A DNA stretch of 64,000 nt from DASQPA01 sp963757335. Lineage in GTDB: Bacteria; Acidobacteriota; Thermoanaerobaculia; Multivoradales; UBA5704. Each line of letters begins with the position of its first letter. The stretch's first letter is position 1. Below the pieces are notes generated by a model, which made no database searches, was not told the origin of the DNA, and worked only from the letters and a program-made list of their open reading frames with translations. The position numbers and the translations under genes are program-made. This document shows positions 7,357 to 23,333 of this stretch, one piece after another. The stretch is from assembly GCA_963757335.1 (NCBI GenBank), contig CAVWRJ010000021.1, positions 516,788 through 580,787 of the forward strand. The letters run 5' to 3'.

Positions 7357-7869
7357 TCATTCTTCTAGTTTTGCCGGACTTAGGGCGGCATTCTTAAGCT
7401 GCGCCAGGATGCGTAGCAGAATTTTTCTAATGTTTGCAGGATGACATCCGATCCGGGCCGCGAGTTCCGTCGGGCCCAATTCTTCGAAGAACCGAAGGTG
7501 GATAATGTCTCGATGCTCTTTACCCAAGCTCGCTGCTAGCTTCCTGATATCCAAGATGACATCGCATCCTTCTTGAGGAGGCGAACAGGTATTTGGAAGC
7601 GCCTGCAACTCCTCGTCACCGATCGACTGCAGCAACCGGCCCCACACCCGCTGCTTCCTGTGGTACGCGATGCAGAGGTTTTTAGCGGTGACCAGGATCC
7701 ATCTTTCTTTTTGGTTGATCTCAGGCCAGTGGGTGAGCGCGATGATTATCGCGTCTTGAATGAGATCCTCTCCATCTTGGAGGGGGATCCGATAGTGTCC
7801 CGTCAAAGTCCGCAGCCGCGGTGTCAGGACCGCGAGAACTTCGGCGAGGTCTTCGATCTCTTTGGTCAT
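7357..7869 (-). CDS. ECF-type RNA polymerase sigma factor
   Basis: A 170-residue sigma-70 family protein of ECF size. Region 2 covers about residues 20-85 (DGEDLIQDAIIIALTHWPEI, then ERWILVTAKNLCIAYHRKQR), which binds core polymerase and the -10 element. Region 4 is at about 110-160 (LGKEHRDIIHLRFFEELGPT, then ELAARIGCHPANIRK), an HTH for the -35 element. No anti-sigma gene is adjacent. It converges with the propeller-like gene at 7343. Region 2 starts only a few residues after the N-terminus, as in other short ECFs. The target genes are unknown. Confidence 0.8.
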   Translation of the reverse strand: MTKEIEDLAEVLAVLTPRLRTLTGHYRIPLQDGEDLIQDAIIIALTHWPEINQKERWILVTAKNLCIAYHRKQRVWGRLLQSIGDEELQALPNTCSPPQEGCDVILDIRKLAASLGKEHRDIIHLRFFEELGPTELAARIGCHPANIRKILLRILAQLKNAALSPAKLEE

Positions 7870-8626
7870 CTCTAAGTACCGTTTACGAGATTGCTTCTAC
7901 CGAAGCGCTACGAATCCCCCATCTCTTTGTGCTTCAGGCGTAGACACGAGGGGAGGCCAAAGAGGTTAGGCCCATCCCAAAATTTGCATGAAGGTGAAGG
8001 AGCCATAGCGCTTTTGAATAGAAGGCCCTTCAATTCTACTACGTTTCGCTCTCCCGTCGAGGGACAAGTTGGGCGTAAGCCGCGCTATACTCCCCCACGG
8101 ACGCCGCACCCCCTCTGGCCCCGCGGGAGCGGTGACCTTCTACGTTCCCGATGACGCCTGGCGCTGGAGGAGGCGCGGACGACGATCTTTCCGGAGAGCC
8201 ACTGGCTCGATGAGGTGGTATCGGCTCCTCGAAGAAGAAGGCCGAAGTCTACTACTGCCAGGCATGCGGAGACGCCAAGGAGGAGTGGCGCGCGAGCCAC
8301 CCGGACACGTCGCGACCTGCTCCCGTCGGAGAGAAAACGTCTCATCCCCCTAGACATACCCTCCCAACCTCTGGCACAATACCCGTCCCTCTCCTCGAAC
8401 CGCCCCTCCAGGGGGTGTCCGCAGCGGCAGGGAAACGAAGGGTCCAGTTGTTCTTCCGAGGCACAAGGGCTTTACACGAGCGGGAAGAAGTCATAAGATT
8501 GTCCGGTTTCACTGCCAGCGTCCCGGGCAACGGCGTCGGGCGGCAGTATAGGAATGTCCGGCATGCTAGCCACCGAGAGTCCGGCGAAGGTCGGGCGACC
8601 GGGGGTGACCGGGCGAGTGTCCCAAA
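7870..8626. other. Intergenic upstream of the tRNA-Thr/tuf operon
   Basis: About 750 bp without a supported gene. A short stretch near 8230-8300 reads SKKKAEVYYCQACGDAKEEW in one frame, which might be a decayed small zinc protein, but it has no start or plausible end. The main promoter of the core operon should lie in the last 150 bp; I cannot fix a convincing -35/-10 pair. Confidence 0.4.
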
Positions 8627-8701
<75 letters not shown>

Positions 8702-8772
8702 TACTTCAGTCATCATCAAGATACCAAGATCACTATAGGCACCAAGAGAGCTTAGGAGGCACCTGAAGAGCC

Positions 8773-9966
8773 ATGGGTAAGGAAAAATTCAACCGGAACA
8801 AGCCGCACGTCAACATCGGCACGATCGGCCATGTCGACCACGGCAAGACGACGCTGACCGCGGCGATCACCCGGGTGCTGGCTTCCAAGGGTCTCGCGAG
8901 CTTCGTCGCCTTCGACCAGATCGACAAGGCGCCGGAGGAGCGGGAGCGGGGCATCACGATCGCCACGGCGCACGTCGAGTACCAGAGCGAGAAGCGCCAC
9001 TACGCGCACGTCGACTGCCCGGGCCACGCCGACTACGTGAAGAACATGATCACCGGCGCGGCGCAGATGGACGGCGCCATCCTGGTGGTGTCGGCGGCGG
9101 ACGGCCCGATGCCGCAGACGCGGGAGCACATCCTGCTGTCGCGGCAGGTGGGCGTGCCGTACATGGTGGTGTTCATGAACAAGTGCGACATGGTGGACGA
9201 TCCGGAGCTCCTCGACCTAGTCGAGCTGGAGCTGCGGGAGCTTCTGTCCTCCTACGACTTCCCGGGCGACGACATCCCGATCATCCGAGGCTCGGCGCTC
9301 AAGGCTCTGGAGAGCGGCAAGGCCGACGACGAGTGGGGCGCCAAGATCATCGAGCTGATCGATGCGGTCGACTCCTACATCCCGGTGCCGGAGCGGGCGA
9401 TCGACAAGGACTTCCTGATGCCGATCGAGGACATCTTCTCGATCTCCGGCCGCGGCACGGTGGTGACCGGGCGGGTGGAGCGCGGGATCGTCAAGGTCGG
9501 CGACGAGGTCGAGATCATCGGCATCCGTCCGACGGTGAAGACGATCGTGACCGGGGTCGAGATGTTCAAGAAGCTCCTGGACCGGGGCGAGGCGGGCGAC
9601 AACATCGGAGTGCTGCTCCGCGGCACCAAGAAGGACGACGTGGAGCGCGGTCAGGTGCTGGCGAAGCCGGGGTCGATCACGCCGCACACGGTGTTCAAGG
9701 GCGAGGTGTACATCCTGACCAAGGAGGAGGGCGGGCGTCACACGCCGTTCTTCAACGGGTACCGGCCGCAGTTCTACTTCCGTACGACGGACGTGACGGG
9801 AGTGGCGAAGCTGCCGGACGGGACGGAGATGGTGATGCCGGGGGACAACGTGAGCCTGGAAGTGACGCTGATCGCGCCGATCGCCATGGAAAAGGGCGTG
9901 CGCTTCGCCATCCGCGAGGGTGGCCGCACGGTCGGCGCCGGCACGGTTACAGATATCGTGAAGTAA
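8773..9966 (+). CDS. tuf: Elongation factor Tu
   Basis: A 397-residue GTPase that delivers aminoacyl-tRNA to the ribosome. Domain 1 shows the P-loop GHVDHGKT (about 19-26), the switch I RGITI, the G3 motif DCPGH and G4 NKCD (about 136). Domains 2 and 3 follow (GRGTVVTGRVERG; then the C-terminal barrel ending VGAGTVTDIVK). Length is normal for the family. The ribosome-binding site AGGAGG is at 8754-8759. It lies between tRNA-Thr and tRNA-Trp at the head of the secE-nusG-ribosomal protein-rpo block. Confidence 0.98.
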   Translation: MGKEKFNRNKPHVNIGTIGHVDHGKTTLTAAITRVLASKGLASFVAFDQIDKAPEERERGITIATAHVEYQSEKRHYAHVDCPGHADYVKNMITGAAQMDGAILVVSAADGPMPQTREHILLSRQVGVPYMVVFMNKCDMVDDPELLDLVELELRELLSSYDFPGDDIPIIRGSALKALESGKADDEWGAKIIELIDAVDSYIPVPERAIDKDFLMPIEDIFSISGRGTVVTGRVERGIVKVGDEVEIIGIRPTVKTIVTGVEMFKKLLDRGEAGDNIGVLLRGTKKDDVERGQVLAKPGSITPHTVFKGEVYILTKEEGGRHTPFFNGYRPQFYFRTTDVTGVAKLPDGTEMVMPGDNVSLEVTLIAPIAMEKGVRFAIREGGRTVGAGTVTDIVK

Positions 9967-9990
9967 GAAGGCGGAGAAGAGTTTCGATAC

Positions 9991-10067
9991 AGGCCAGTAG
10001 CTCGAACTGGTAGAGCATCGGTCTCCAAAACCGAGGGTTGGGGGTTCGAATCCCTCCTGGCCTGCCA
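9991..10067 (+). tRNA. tRNA-Trp (CCA anticodon)
   Basis: Acceptor AGGCCAG (9991-9997) pairs with CTGGCCT (10057-10063); G discriminator and an encoded CCA end follow. The anticodon stem TCGGT/ACCGA encloses CTCCAAA, giving anticodon CCA (10025-10027). The T-arm has GGTTCGAAT. It lies between tuf and secE, the usual place of trpT. Confidence 0.95.
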
Positions 10068-10114
10068 AATTTTTCGAGCCTAGACGTTTTACCGGGATCG
10101 AGGAAAAAGCCATC

Positions 10115-10378
10115 ATGGGTTGGATCGTTCTGCTCGTCGTCGTCGCGGCGCTCGCCGGCCTGGGATACTGGGTGTGGAGCGCCGGGCACTGGAATCGCGG
10201 CAGGGACTTCCTCCGCGAGACCAATATCGAGATGAAGAAAGTCTCCTTTCCAGGCAAGGATGAGGTGATGTCGACGACGATCATCGTCATCATCGTCAGC
10301 TTCATCTTCGCGGTCTTCCTCTGGGGGGCGGACGTCATCATCCACAAGGGCTACGAGTGGATCATCAACAAGCTCTAG
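10115..10378 (+). CDS. secE: Preprotein translocase subunit SecE
   Basis: An 87-residue essential subunit of the SecYEG channel in the inner membrane. Residues 30-87 match the SecE core: the amphipathic cytoplasmic helix FLRETNIEMKKVSFPGKDEV followed by the conserved transmembrane segment (about 54-75). An additional hydrophobic stretch at the N-terminus (about 3-20, WIVLLVVVAALAGLGYW) gives two predicted spans, longer than the single-span minimal form. It ends 3 bp before nusG, as in most bacteria. Confidence 0.93.
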   Translation: MGWIVLLVVVAALAGLGYWVWSAGHWNRGRDFLRETNIEMKKVSFPGKDEVMSTTIIVIIVSFIFAVFLWGADVIIHKGYEWIINKL

Positions 10379-10381
10379 GGG

Positions 10382-10951
10382 ATGGCCATGGCAGATAGCA
10401 ACGAAGTGACCTCGATCGCGACCGAGCGCAAGTGGTACATCGTCCACACCTACTCCGGTTTCGAGGAGCGGGTGAAGGAGACCATGCGGCAGCGCGCCGA
10501 CGCGCTCGGCATGGGCGCGGCGTTCGGCGAGATCCGGATTCCCACCGAGACCGTGGTCGAGTACAAGAACGGCAAGAAGCGCGAGACGCAGCGCAAGTTT
10601 TTCCCCGGCTACATCCTGGTCGAGATGGAGATGTCCGACGCCGCCTGGCACGTGGTCAAGAACACGCCCAAGGTCACCGGCTTCGTGGGGACCGGCAAGA
10701 AGCCGACCCCGCTCTCCCAGCTGGAGGTCGACCAGATCCTGGAGCAGGTGGTCACCGCCAAGGAGAAGCCAAAGCCCAAGTACCTGTTCGAGAAGGCCGA
10801 GCCGGTGCGGATCACCGACGGCCCGTTCAACAACTTCACCGGCGTCGTGGACGAGGTCAACCTCGACCGCAACACGCTCAAGGTGATGGTCACCATCTTC
10901 GGCCGGCAGACGCCGGTCGAGCTGGACTTCTCGCAGGTGCAGAAGATCTAA
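10382..10951 (+). CDS. nusG: Transcription termination/antitermination protein NusG
   Basis: A 189-residue protein. The NGN domain (about 17-120) begins KWYIVHTYSGFEERVKETM and contains FFPGYILVEME and VTGFVG; it clamps RNA polymerase during elongation. The C-terminal KOW domain (about 133-189) has VRITDGPFNNFTGVVDEV and ends VELDFSQVQKI; it contacts Rho or ribosomal protein S10. Start ATG 10382; a second ATG two codons on (MAMAD) is possible. It is co-transcribed with secE and is followed by a hairpin element before rplK. Confidence 0.96.
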   Translation: MAMADSNEVTSIATERKWYIVHTYSGFEERVKETMRQRADALGMGAAFGEIRIPTETVVEYKNGKKRETQRKFFPGYILVEMEMSDAAWHVVKNTPKVTGFVGTGKKPTPLSQLEVDQILEQVVTAKEKPKPKYLFEKAEPVRITDGPFNNFTGVVDEVNLDRNTLKVMVTIFGRQTPVELDFSQVQKI

Positions 10952-11028
10952 GGGTCCTTTCGATCCGAGGACGGACTCCTGGCTGCGCGAAGCGCCCGAA
11001 GGAGTCCGCCCGCAGGATCAAAGGACCC
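10952..11028 (+). repeat. 77-bp palindromic element, copy A (nusG-rplK gap)
   Basis: Terminal arms GGGTCCTTTCGATCC and GGATCAAAGGACCC are inverted, with a GC-rich core that can itself fold (CTGCGCG...CGCAGG region). It starts at the nusG stop codon and fills most of the gap to rplK. Near-identical copies lie at 12256-12334 and 4112-4190 (minus). Inside an operon it could act as an attenuator, a processing site or a mobile repeat. Confidence 0.8.
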
Positions 11029-11079
11029 GCGATTTCGGCGGGACGTCGATAGGTCGATAGAAGAAGAGAGGACGGAGCG

Positions 11080-11505
11080 ATGGCGAAGAAAGTCACAGGG
11101 ATGGTCAAGCTGCAGATTCCTGCCGGGGCGGCAACGCCGGCCCCGCCCGTGGGCCCGGCCCTCGGTCAGGCGGGCGTCAATATCATGGACTTCTGCAAGA
11201 ACTTCAACGCCCGCACCCAGGGGCAGCCGGGCATGATCATCCCGGTCGTGGTCACCGTCTTCTCCGATCGCAGCTACACCTTCATCACCAAGACGCCGCC
11301 GGCCGCCATTCTGCTGCGCAAGGCGGCGGGGGTGGAGAAGGGGTCGGGCGAGCCCAACAAGAAGAAGGTCGGCAAGGTGACCCAGGCGCAGGTCGAGGAG
11401 ATCGCCAAGACCAAGCTGCCGGATCTGAACGCCGCGAGCCTCGAGGCGGCCATCCGGATCATCGAGGGTACGGCCCGCTCCATGGGCCTCGAAATTTCGG
11501 CGTAA
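11080..11505 (+). CDS. rplK: 50S ribosomal protein L11
   Basis: A 141-residue protein of normal length. The N-terminal domain has the family signature MVKLQIPAGAATPAPPVGPA and LGQAGVNIMDFCKNFN. The C-terminal domain binds 23S rRNA at the GTPase-associated centre (ends AIRIIEGTARSMGLEI). It works with L10 and L7/L12 in the ribosomal stalk base. It lies 34 bp upstream of rplA in the standard L11 operon order. Confidence 0.97.
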   Translation: MAKKVTGMVKLQIPAGAATPAPPVGPALGQAGVNIMDFCKNFNARTQGQPGMIIPVVVTVFSDRSYTFITKTPPAAILLRKAAGVEKGSGEPNKKKVGKVTQAQVEEIAKTKLPDLNAASLEAAIRIIEGTARSMGLEISA

Positions 11506-11539
11506 GCGTCCCCACCATTGGGGGCGAGGAGACAATGAC

Positions 11540-12244
11540 GTGGCGAAGCACGGAAAGAAGTTCAAGCAGGCGGTGACCAAGGTCGAGCCCCGGGTCTATC
11601 CGCTCCAGGACGCGCTCCAGCTGGCGAAAGACGCCTCGTTCGTCAAGTTCGACGAGACGGTGGAGATCGCGCTCCGGCTGGGGGTCGACCCCAAGCATGC
11701 CGACCAGATGGTGCGCGGCACCGTCGTCCTGCCGCACGGCCTGGGCAAGACCGCCCGCGTCCTCGTCTTCGCCTCCGGCGAGAAGCTCCGCGAGGCCGAG
11801 GAGGCCGGGGCGGACTACGTCGGCGGCGACGACCTGGCGAAGAAGATCGAGGGCGGCTGGCTGGAGTTCGACGCCGTCGTCTCGACCCCCGACATGATGC
11901 GGGTCGTCGGCCGGCTCGGCAAGGTGCTGGGCCCCCGCGGCCTGATGCCGAACCCGAAGGCGGGGACGGTCAGCTTCGACGTCGCCAAGGCGGTCTCTGA
12001 GATCAAGGCCGGCAAGGTGGAGTTCAGAGTCGACAAGACGGGCATCATCCACGCCCCGGTGGGCAAGCTCTCCTTCGGCACCGACCGCCTGAAGGAGAAC
12101 GCCGACGCCCTGATCGGCGCCGTGCTCAAGGCGAAGCCCGCCGCCGCCAAGGGCAAGTACGTGAAATCGGTCGCCCTTTCCTCCACCATGGGCCCCGGCA
12201 TCAAGGTGGACGAGAGCCTTTTGACGGTTGCGGCCGAGACTTAA
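11540..12244 (+). CDS. rplA: 50S ribosomal protein L1
   Basis: A 234-residue protein starting with GTG (11540) after GGCGAGGAG. It forms the mobile L1 stalk near the ribosomal E site and in many bacteria represses its own operon by binding the leader mRNA. The family signature is visible in domain II (VVGRLGKVLGPRGLMPNPKA) and the RNA-binding part (GKVEFRVDKTGIIHAPVGK). It follows rplK and is separated from rplJ by a second copy of the hairpin element. Confidence 0.97.
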   Translation: MAKHGKKFKQAVTKVEPRVYPLQDALQLAKDASFVKFDETVEIALRLGVDPKHADQMVRGTVVLPHGLGKTARVLVFASGEKLREAEEAGADYVGGDDLAKKIEGGWLEFDAVVSTPDMMRVVGRLGKVLGPRGLMPNPKAGTVSFDVAKAVSEIKAGKVEFRVDKTGIIHAPVGKLSFGTDRLKENADALIGAVLKAKPAAAKGKYVKSVALSSTMGPGIKVDESLLTVAAET

Positions 12245-12255
12245 AAGTGGGTACA

Positions 12256-12334
12256 GGGTCCGTTTGAATCCGAGGACGGACGACTGGCTGCGCGGAGCGC
12301 CCGAAGGAGGCCGCCCGCAGGTTCAAATGGACCC
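12256..12334 (+). repeat. 79-bp palindromic element, copy B (rplA-rplJ gap)
   Basis: Arms GGGTCCGTTTGAATCC and GGTTCAAATGGACCC are inverted; the core contains CTGGCTGCGCGGAGCGCCCG and GGCCGCCCGCAG. It is nearly identical to copy A. It sits where the L10 leader (site of L10-L12 autoregulation in model bacteria) would be, so it may affect expression of rplJL. Confidence 0.8.
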
Positions 12335-12367
12335 GGTACTAGAAAGAGAGCTAGGGAGAGACCCGCG

Positions 12368-12976
12368 ATGCCCCTGACCAAGAACGACAAAGAGCAGCTC
12401 GTCGGCGACTATTCGAACGGCCTGGCCGAGGCCCCGCACGCCTTCCTCCTGAGCTACCAGGGGATCACCGTGCCGCAGGTGACCACTCTCCGCGACAAGG
12501 TGCGCCAGAGCGGCGGCTACTATGAGGTGGTCAAGAACACCCTGGCGCTCCGCGCCATCGACGGCAAGCCGCTGGGGGGCTTGAAGGAGCACTTCGTCGG
12601 TCCCACCGCGGTGGTCTACAGCCGCAAGGACCCAGTGGCCCTGGCCAAGGCGCTCACCGACTTCGCCAAGGACGTGCCGGCGATCCAGTTCAAGGCCGGC
12701 CTGGTGGAGAGCCGGGCGATCGCCGCCGGGCAGATCAAGGATATCGCCGCGCTGCCCAGCCGGGAGGAGCTCCTCACCAAGCTCGTTTTCCTCCTGCAGT
12801 CGCCGATCGTCCGCTTCGTGCGGGTGCTCGCGGCGGTGCCGCAGAGCTTCGTCACGGTTTTGGACCAGATCAGCAAGAAGAAGGGCGAGGGAGCTCCGGA
12901 GGCCTCCGCGGCTCCAGAAGCCCCCGCCGCGGACGCCGCGACAGACGCCGCCCCCGCAGAGCCCCCGGCCCCGTAG
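12368..12976 (+). CDS. rplJ: 50S ribosomal protein L10
   Basis: A 202-residue stalk protein. The N-terminal rRNA-binding domain covers about 1-110 (FLLSYQGITVPQVTTLRDKV, YYEVVKNTLALRAI), followed by the helix that holds L7/L12 dimers (about 140-175). The last 28 residues are an Ala/Pro/Glu tail (AAPEAPAADAATDAAPAEPP) that makes the protein longer than the roughly 165-residue E. coli form; such tails vary among lineages. It lies 87 bp upstream of rplL. Confidence 0.95.
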   Translation: MPLTKNDKEQLVGDYSNGLAEAPHAFLLSYQGITVPQVTTLRDKVRQSGGYYEVVKNTLALRAIDGKPLGGLKEHFVGPTAVVYSRKDPVALAKALTDFAKDVPAIQFKAGLVESRAIAAGQIKDIAALPSREELLTKLVFLLQSPIVRFVRVLAAVPQSFVTVLDQISKKKGEGAPEASAAPEAPAADAATDAAPAEPPAP

Positions 12977-13063
12977 ACGAGAGAACATCGGGGCTCCGGC
13001 CCTTCAAGAGATAAAAATCCCGGACTCAAAAAACGGTCCGCAGCCCTCGAAGGAGAGAAGACA

Positions 13064-13444
13064 ATGGCAATCGCGACCCAGGAATTCATCCAGCAGATCG
13101 ACACGATGACGGTGCTCGAGCTCAACGGCCTCGTCAAGGCCTTAGAGGAGCACTACGGCGTCTCGGCGGCGGCTGCCGCCGTCGCCATGCCGGCCGGAGG
13201 CGGCGCCGCGGCGGCCGCGCCGGTCGAGGAGAAGACCGAGTTCGACGTGGTCTTGAAGGACATCGGCGACAAGAAGATCAACGTCATCAAGGCGGTCCGC
13301 GAAGTGACGAGCCTCGGCTTGAAGGAAGCCAAGGATCTGGTCGAGTCCGCTCCCGCCACGATCAAGGAAGGCATCTCCAAGGACGAAGCCGAGGCCATCA
13401 AGAAGAAGTTCGAAGAGGCCGGAGCCAAGGTCGAGCTCAAGTAG
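13064..13444 (+). CDS. rplL: 50S ribosomal protein L7/L12
   Basis: A 126-residue stalk protein that recruits translational GTPases. The N-terminal dimerisation helices (QQIDTMTVLELNGLVKALEE) are followed by the Ala/Gly hinge (about 36-55) and a C-terminal domain with EFDVVLKDIGDKKINVIKAV, then LGLKEAKDLVESAP. Length is normal. A 286-bp structured gap separates it from rpoB. Confidence 0.97.
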   Translation: MAIATQEFIQQIDTMTVLELNGLVKALEEHYGVSAAAAAVAMPAGGGAAAAAPVEEKTEFDVVLKDIGDKKINVIKAVREVTSLGLKEAKDLVESAPATIKEGISKDEAEAIKKKFEEAGAKVELK

Positions 13445-13488
13445 TGGGGCGAGGAGCCTAAAGGTACGAGACAGATTACGAGGATCGA

Positions 13489-13605
13489 CCAGGCTGGGAT
13501 GAAGCGTATCGGCGCCGATACGCGCCATCCTGGCATAAATCGAGAGCCCCGGCTGTTATCAACCATGCCCGGGAACCTGCCGCGAAGGCGGCGGGTCGGG
13601 CATGG
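13489..13605 (+). promoter_or_regulatory. Two strong hairpins in the rplL-rpoB gap
   Basis: Hairpin 1 (13489-13533) has a perfect palindromic core GCGTATCGGCGCCGATACGC (13504-13523) with outer CCAGG/CCTGG. Hairpin 2 (13563-13605) pairs CCATGCCCG with CGGGCATGG around an inner CTGCCGC/GCGGCGG stem. Neither has a U-run. In model bacteria the equivalent gap contains a partial attenuator and an RNase III site that set the ratio of ribosomal protein to polymerase mRNA; a similar role is an inference here. Confidence 0.6.
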
Positions 13606-13730
13606 TGTCCCTTGCTTCTGGGCGGAAGCGAGGGGCCGACCCATGGTACCCCTGGTAACCGCTTGGGCCAGTCGCTTGGGCCAGCTGCATAAAAGTCCAG
13701 ACAGTACGAGGAGACCGCAAGGACCATTCT

Positions 13731-17984
<4,254 letters not shown>

Positions 17985-17998
17985 GGGAGGAAAACCAG

Positions 17999-22180
<4,182 letters not shown>

Positions 22181-22206
22181 GGCTCCCGACCGGTTACAAG
22201 AGTTCG

Positions 22207-22233
22207 AAAGGGCGGCCGCGAGGCCGCCCTTTT
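22207..22233 (+). terminator. Rho-independent terminator after rpoC
   Basis: The stem AAAGGGCGGCC (22207-22217) pairs with GGCCGCCCTTT (22222-22232) around a GCGA tetraloop, followed by another T. It is the classic end of the rpoBC transcript and lies just before a TATACT box for the next gene. Confidence 0.85.
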
Positions 22234-22235
22234 CG

Positions 22236-22241
22236 TATACT
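22236..22241 (+). promoter_or_regulatory. Possible -10 box of the aldo/keto reductase gene
   Basis: TATACT at 22236-22241 would start a transcript near 22248, about 20 bases before the ATG at 22270. The upstream -35 would fall inside the rpoC terminator stem and is not recognisable. Confidence 0.35.
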
Positions 22242-22269
22242 GTCTGGAATGCAGGAGAAGGAGAAGAAG

Positions 22270-23250
22270 ATGCAGCAGAGAAATCTCGGCACCCAGGGGC
22301 TCACCGTCTCGGAGCTCGGCCTGGGCTGCATGGGGATGTCGGAGTTCTACGAGGGGAGAGACGACGCCGAATCGATCTCCACGATCCACCGCGCCCTGGC
22401 GCTCGGGGTCAACTTCTTCGACACCTCGGACATGTACGGCCCCTACACCAACGAGGTCCTCGTGGGGAAGGCCTTGAAGGAGCATCGAGACAAGGTTTTC
22501 ATCGCGACCAAGTTCGGCATCGTGAGGAACGAGGAGAAGGGGTTCCGCGGCATCTCTGGCGATCCGGCGTACGTGCGCCAGTCCTGCGAGGGATCGTTGA
22601 AGCGCCTGGGGGTCGACCACATTGACCTCTACTACCAGCACCGGGTCGACCCCAAGGTGCCGGTCGAGGAGACCTGGGGGGCTCTGGCCGAGCTGGTGCG
22701 GGAGGGGAAGGTGCGCTACCTCGGGATCTCCGAGGCGGCGCCGGCCACGATCCGCCGGGCCCACGCGGTCCACCCCATCACCGCCCTCCAGACCGAGTAC
22801 TCCCTCTGGAGCCGCGACCCGGAGGACGAGATCCTCCCGACCGTCCGCGAGCTGGGGATCGGCTTCGTGGCCTACAGCCCGCTCGGCCGCGGCTTCCTGA
22901 CCGGCGCCATCACGAGCCCCGAGGAGATCCCGGCGGGCGACTACCGCCGGAGCTCGCCGCGTTTCCAGGGCGAGAACTTCGCGCGGAACCTGGCCCTCGT
23001 CGAGCGGGTTCGGCAGCTCGCGGCGGAGAAGACCTGCGAGCCCTCGCAGCTCGCCCTCGCCTGGCTGCTCGCGAGAGGCGACGACATCGTGCCCATCCCC
23101 GGCACCAAGCGGCGCACCTACCTGGAGCAGAACGTCGCCGCGATCGACGTCCACTTGACCCCGGCGGATCTGGCGAGCCTCGACGAGATCGCGCCCAAGG
23201 GCGTTGCCGCGGGCGAGCGGTACTCCGACATGAGCGCGGTCAACCGTTAG
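22270..23250 (+). CDS. Aldo/keto reductase
   Basis: A 326-residue NADPH-dependent oxidoreductase with a TIM-barrel fold. The AKR tetrad is visible as D51, Y56 (FFDTSDMYG), K81 (FIATKFG) and H124 (YYQHRVD). The C-terminal cofactor-binding region has VPIPGTKR (about 274-281). ATG 22270 is chosen over ATG 22249 because GGAGAAGGAG precedes it and the conserved start QQRNLGTQGLTVSELGLGCM follows directly. It resembles the Tas/YajO-like general-stress AKRs; the substrate is unknown. It is a single gene between the rpoC terminator and a secreted-protein gene. Confidence 0.88.
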   Translation: MQQRNLGTQGLTVSELGLGCMGMSEFYEGRDDAESISTIHRALALGVNFFDTSDMYGPYTNEVLVGKALKEHRDKVFIATKFGIVRNEEKGFRGISGDPAYVRQSCEGSLKRLGVDHIDLYYQHRVDPKVPVEETWGALAELVREGKVRYLGISEAAPATIRRAHAVHPITALQTEYSLWSRDPEDEILPTVRELGIGFVAYSPLGRGFLTGAITSPEEIPAGDYRRSSPRFQGENFARNLALVERVRQLAAEKTCEPSQLALAWLLARGDDIVPIPGTKRRTYLEQNVAAIDVHLTPADLASLDEIAPKGVAAGERYSDMSAVNR

Positions 23251-23333
23251 GGCGGGGGAGGACGGTCCGTGAGGAAGAGGGCGGCGGCCCGAGGGTGTTA
23301 CCATAGAGGGGTAACGAAAGGAACGCCGCCGCC

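Noticed and set aside
8069..8353. A small zinc-binding or L33-like gene upstream of tuf.
   Set aside because: One frame has a YYCQACGD segment, but there is no start, no second Cys pair and no sensible end; the conserved rpmG pattern is absent.
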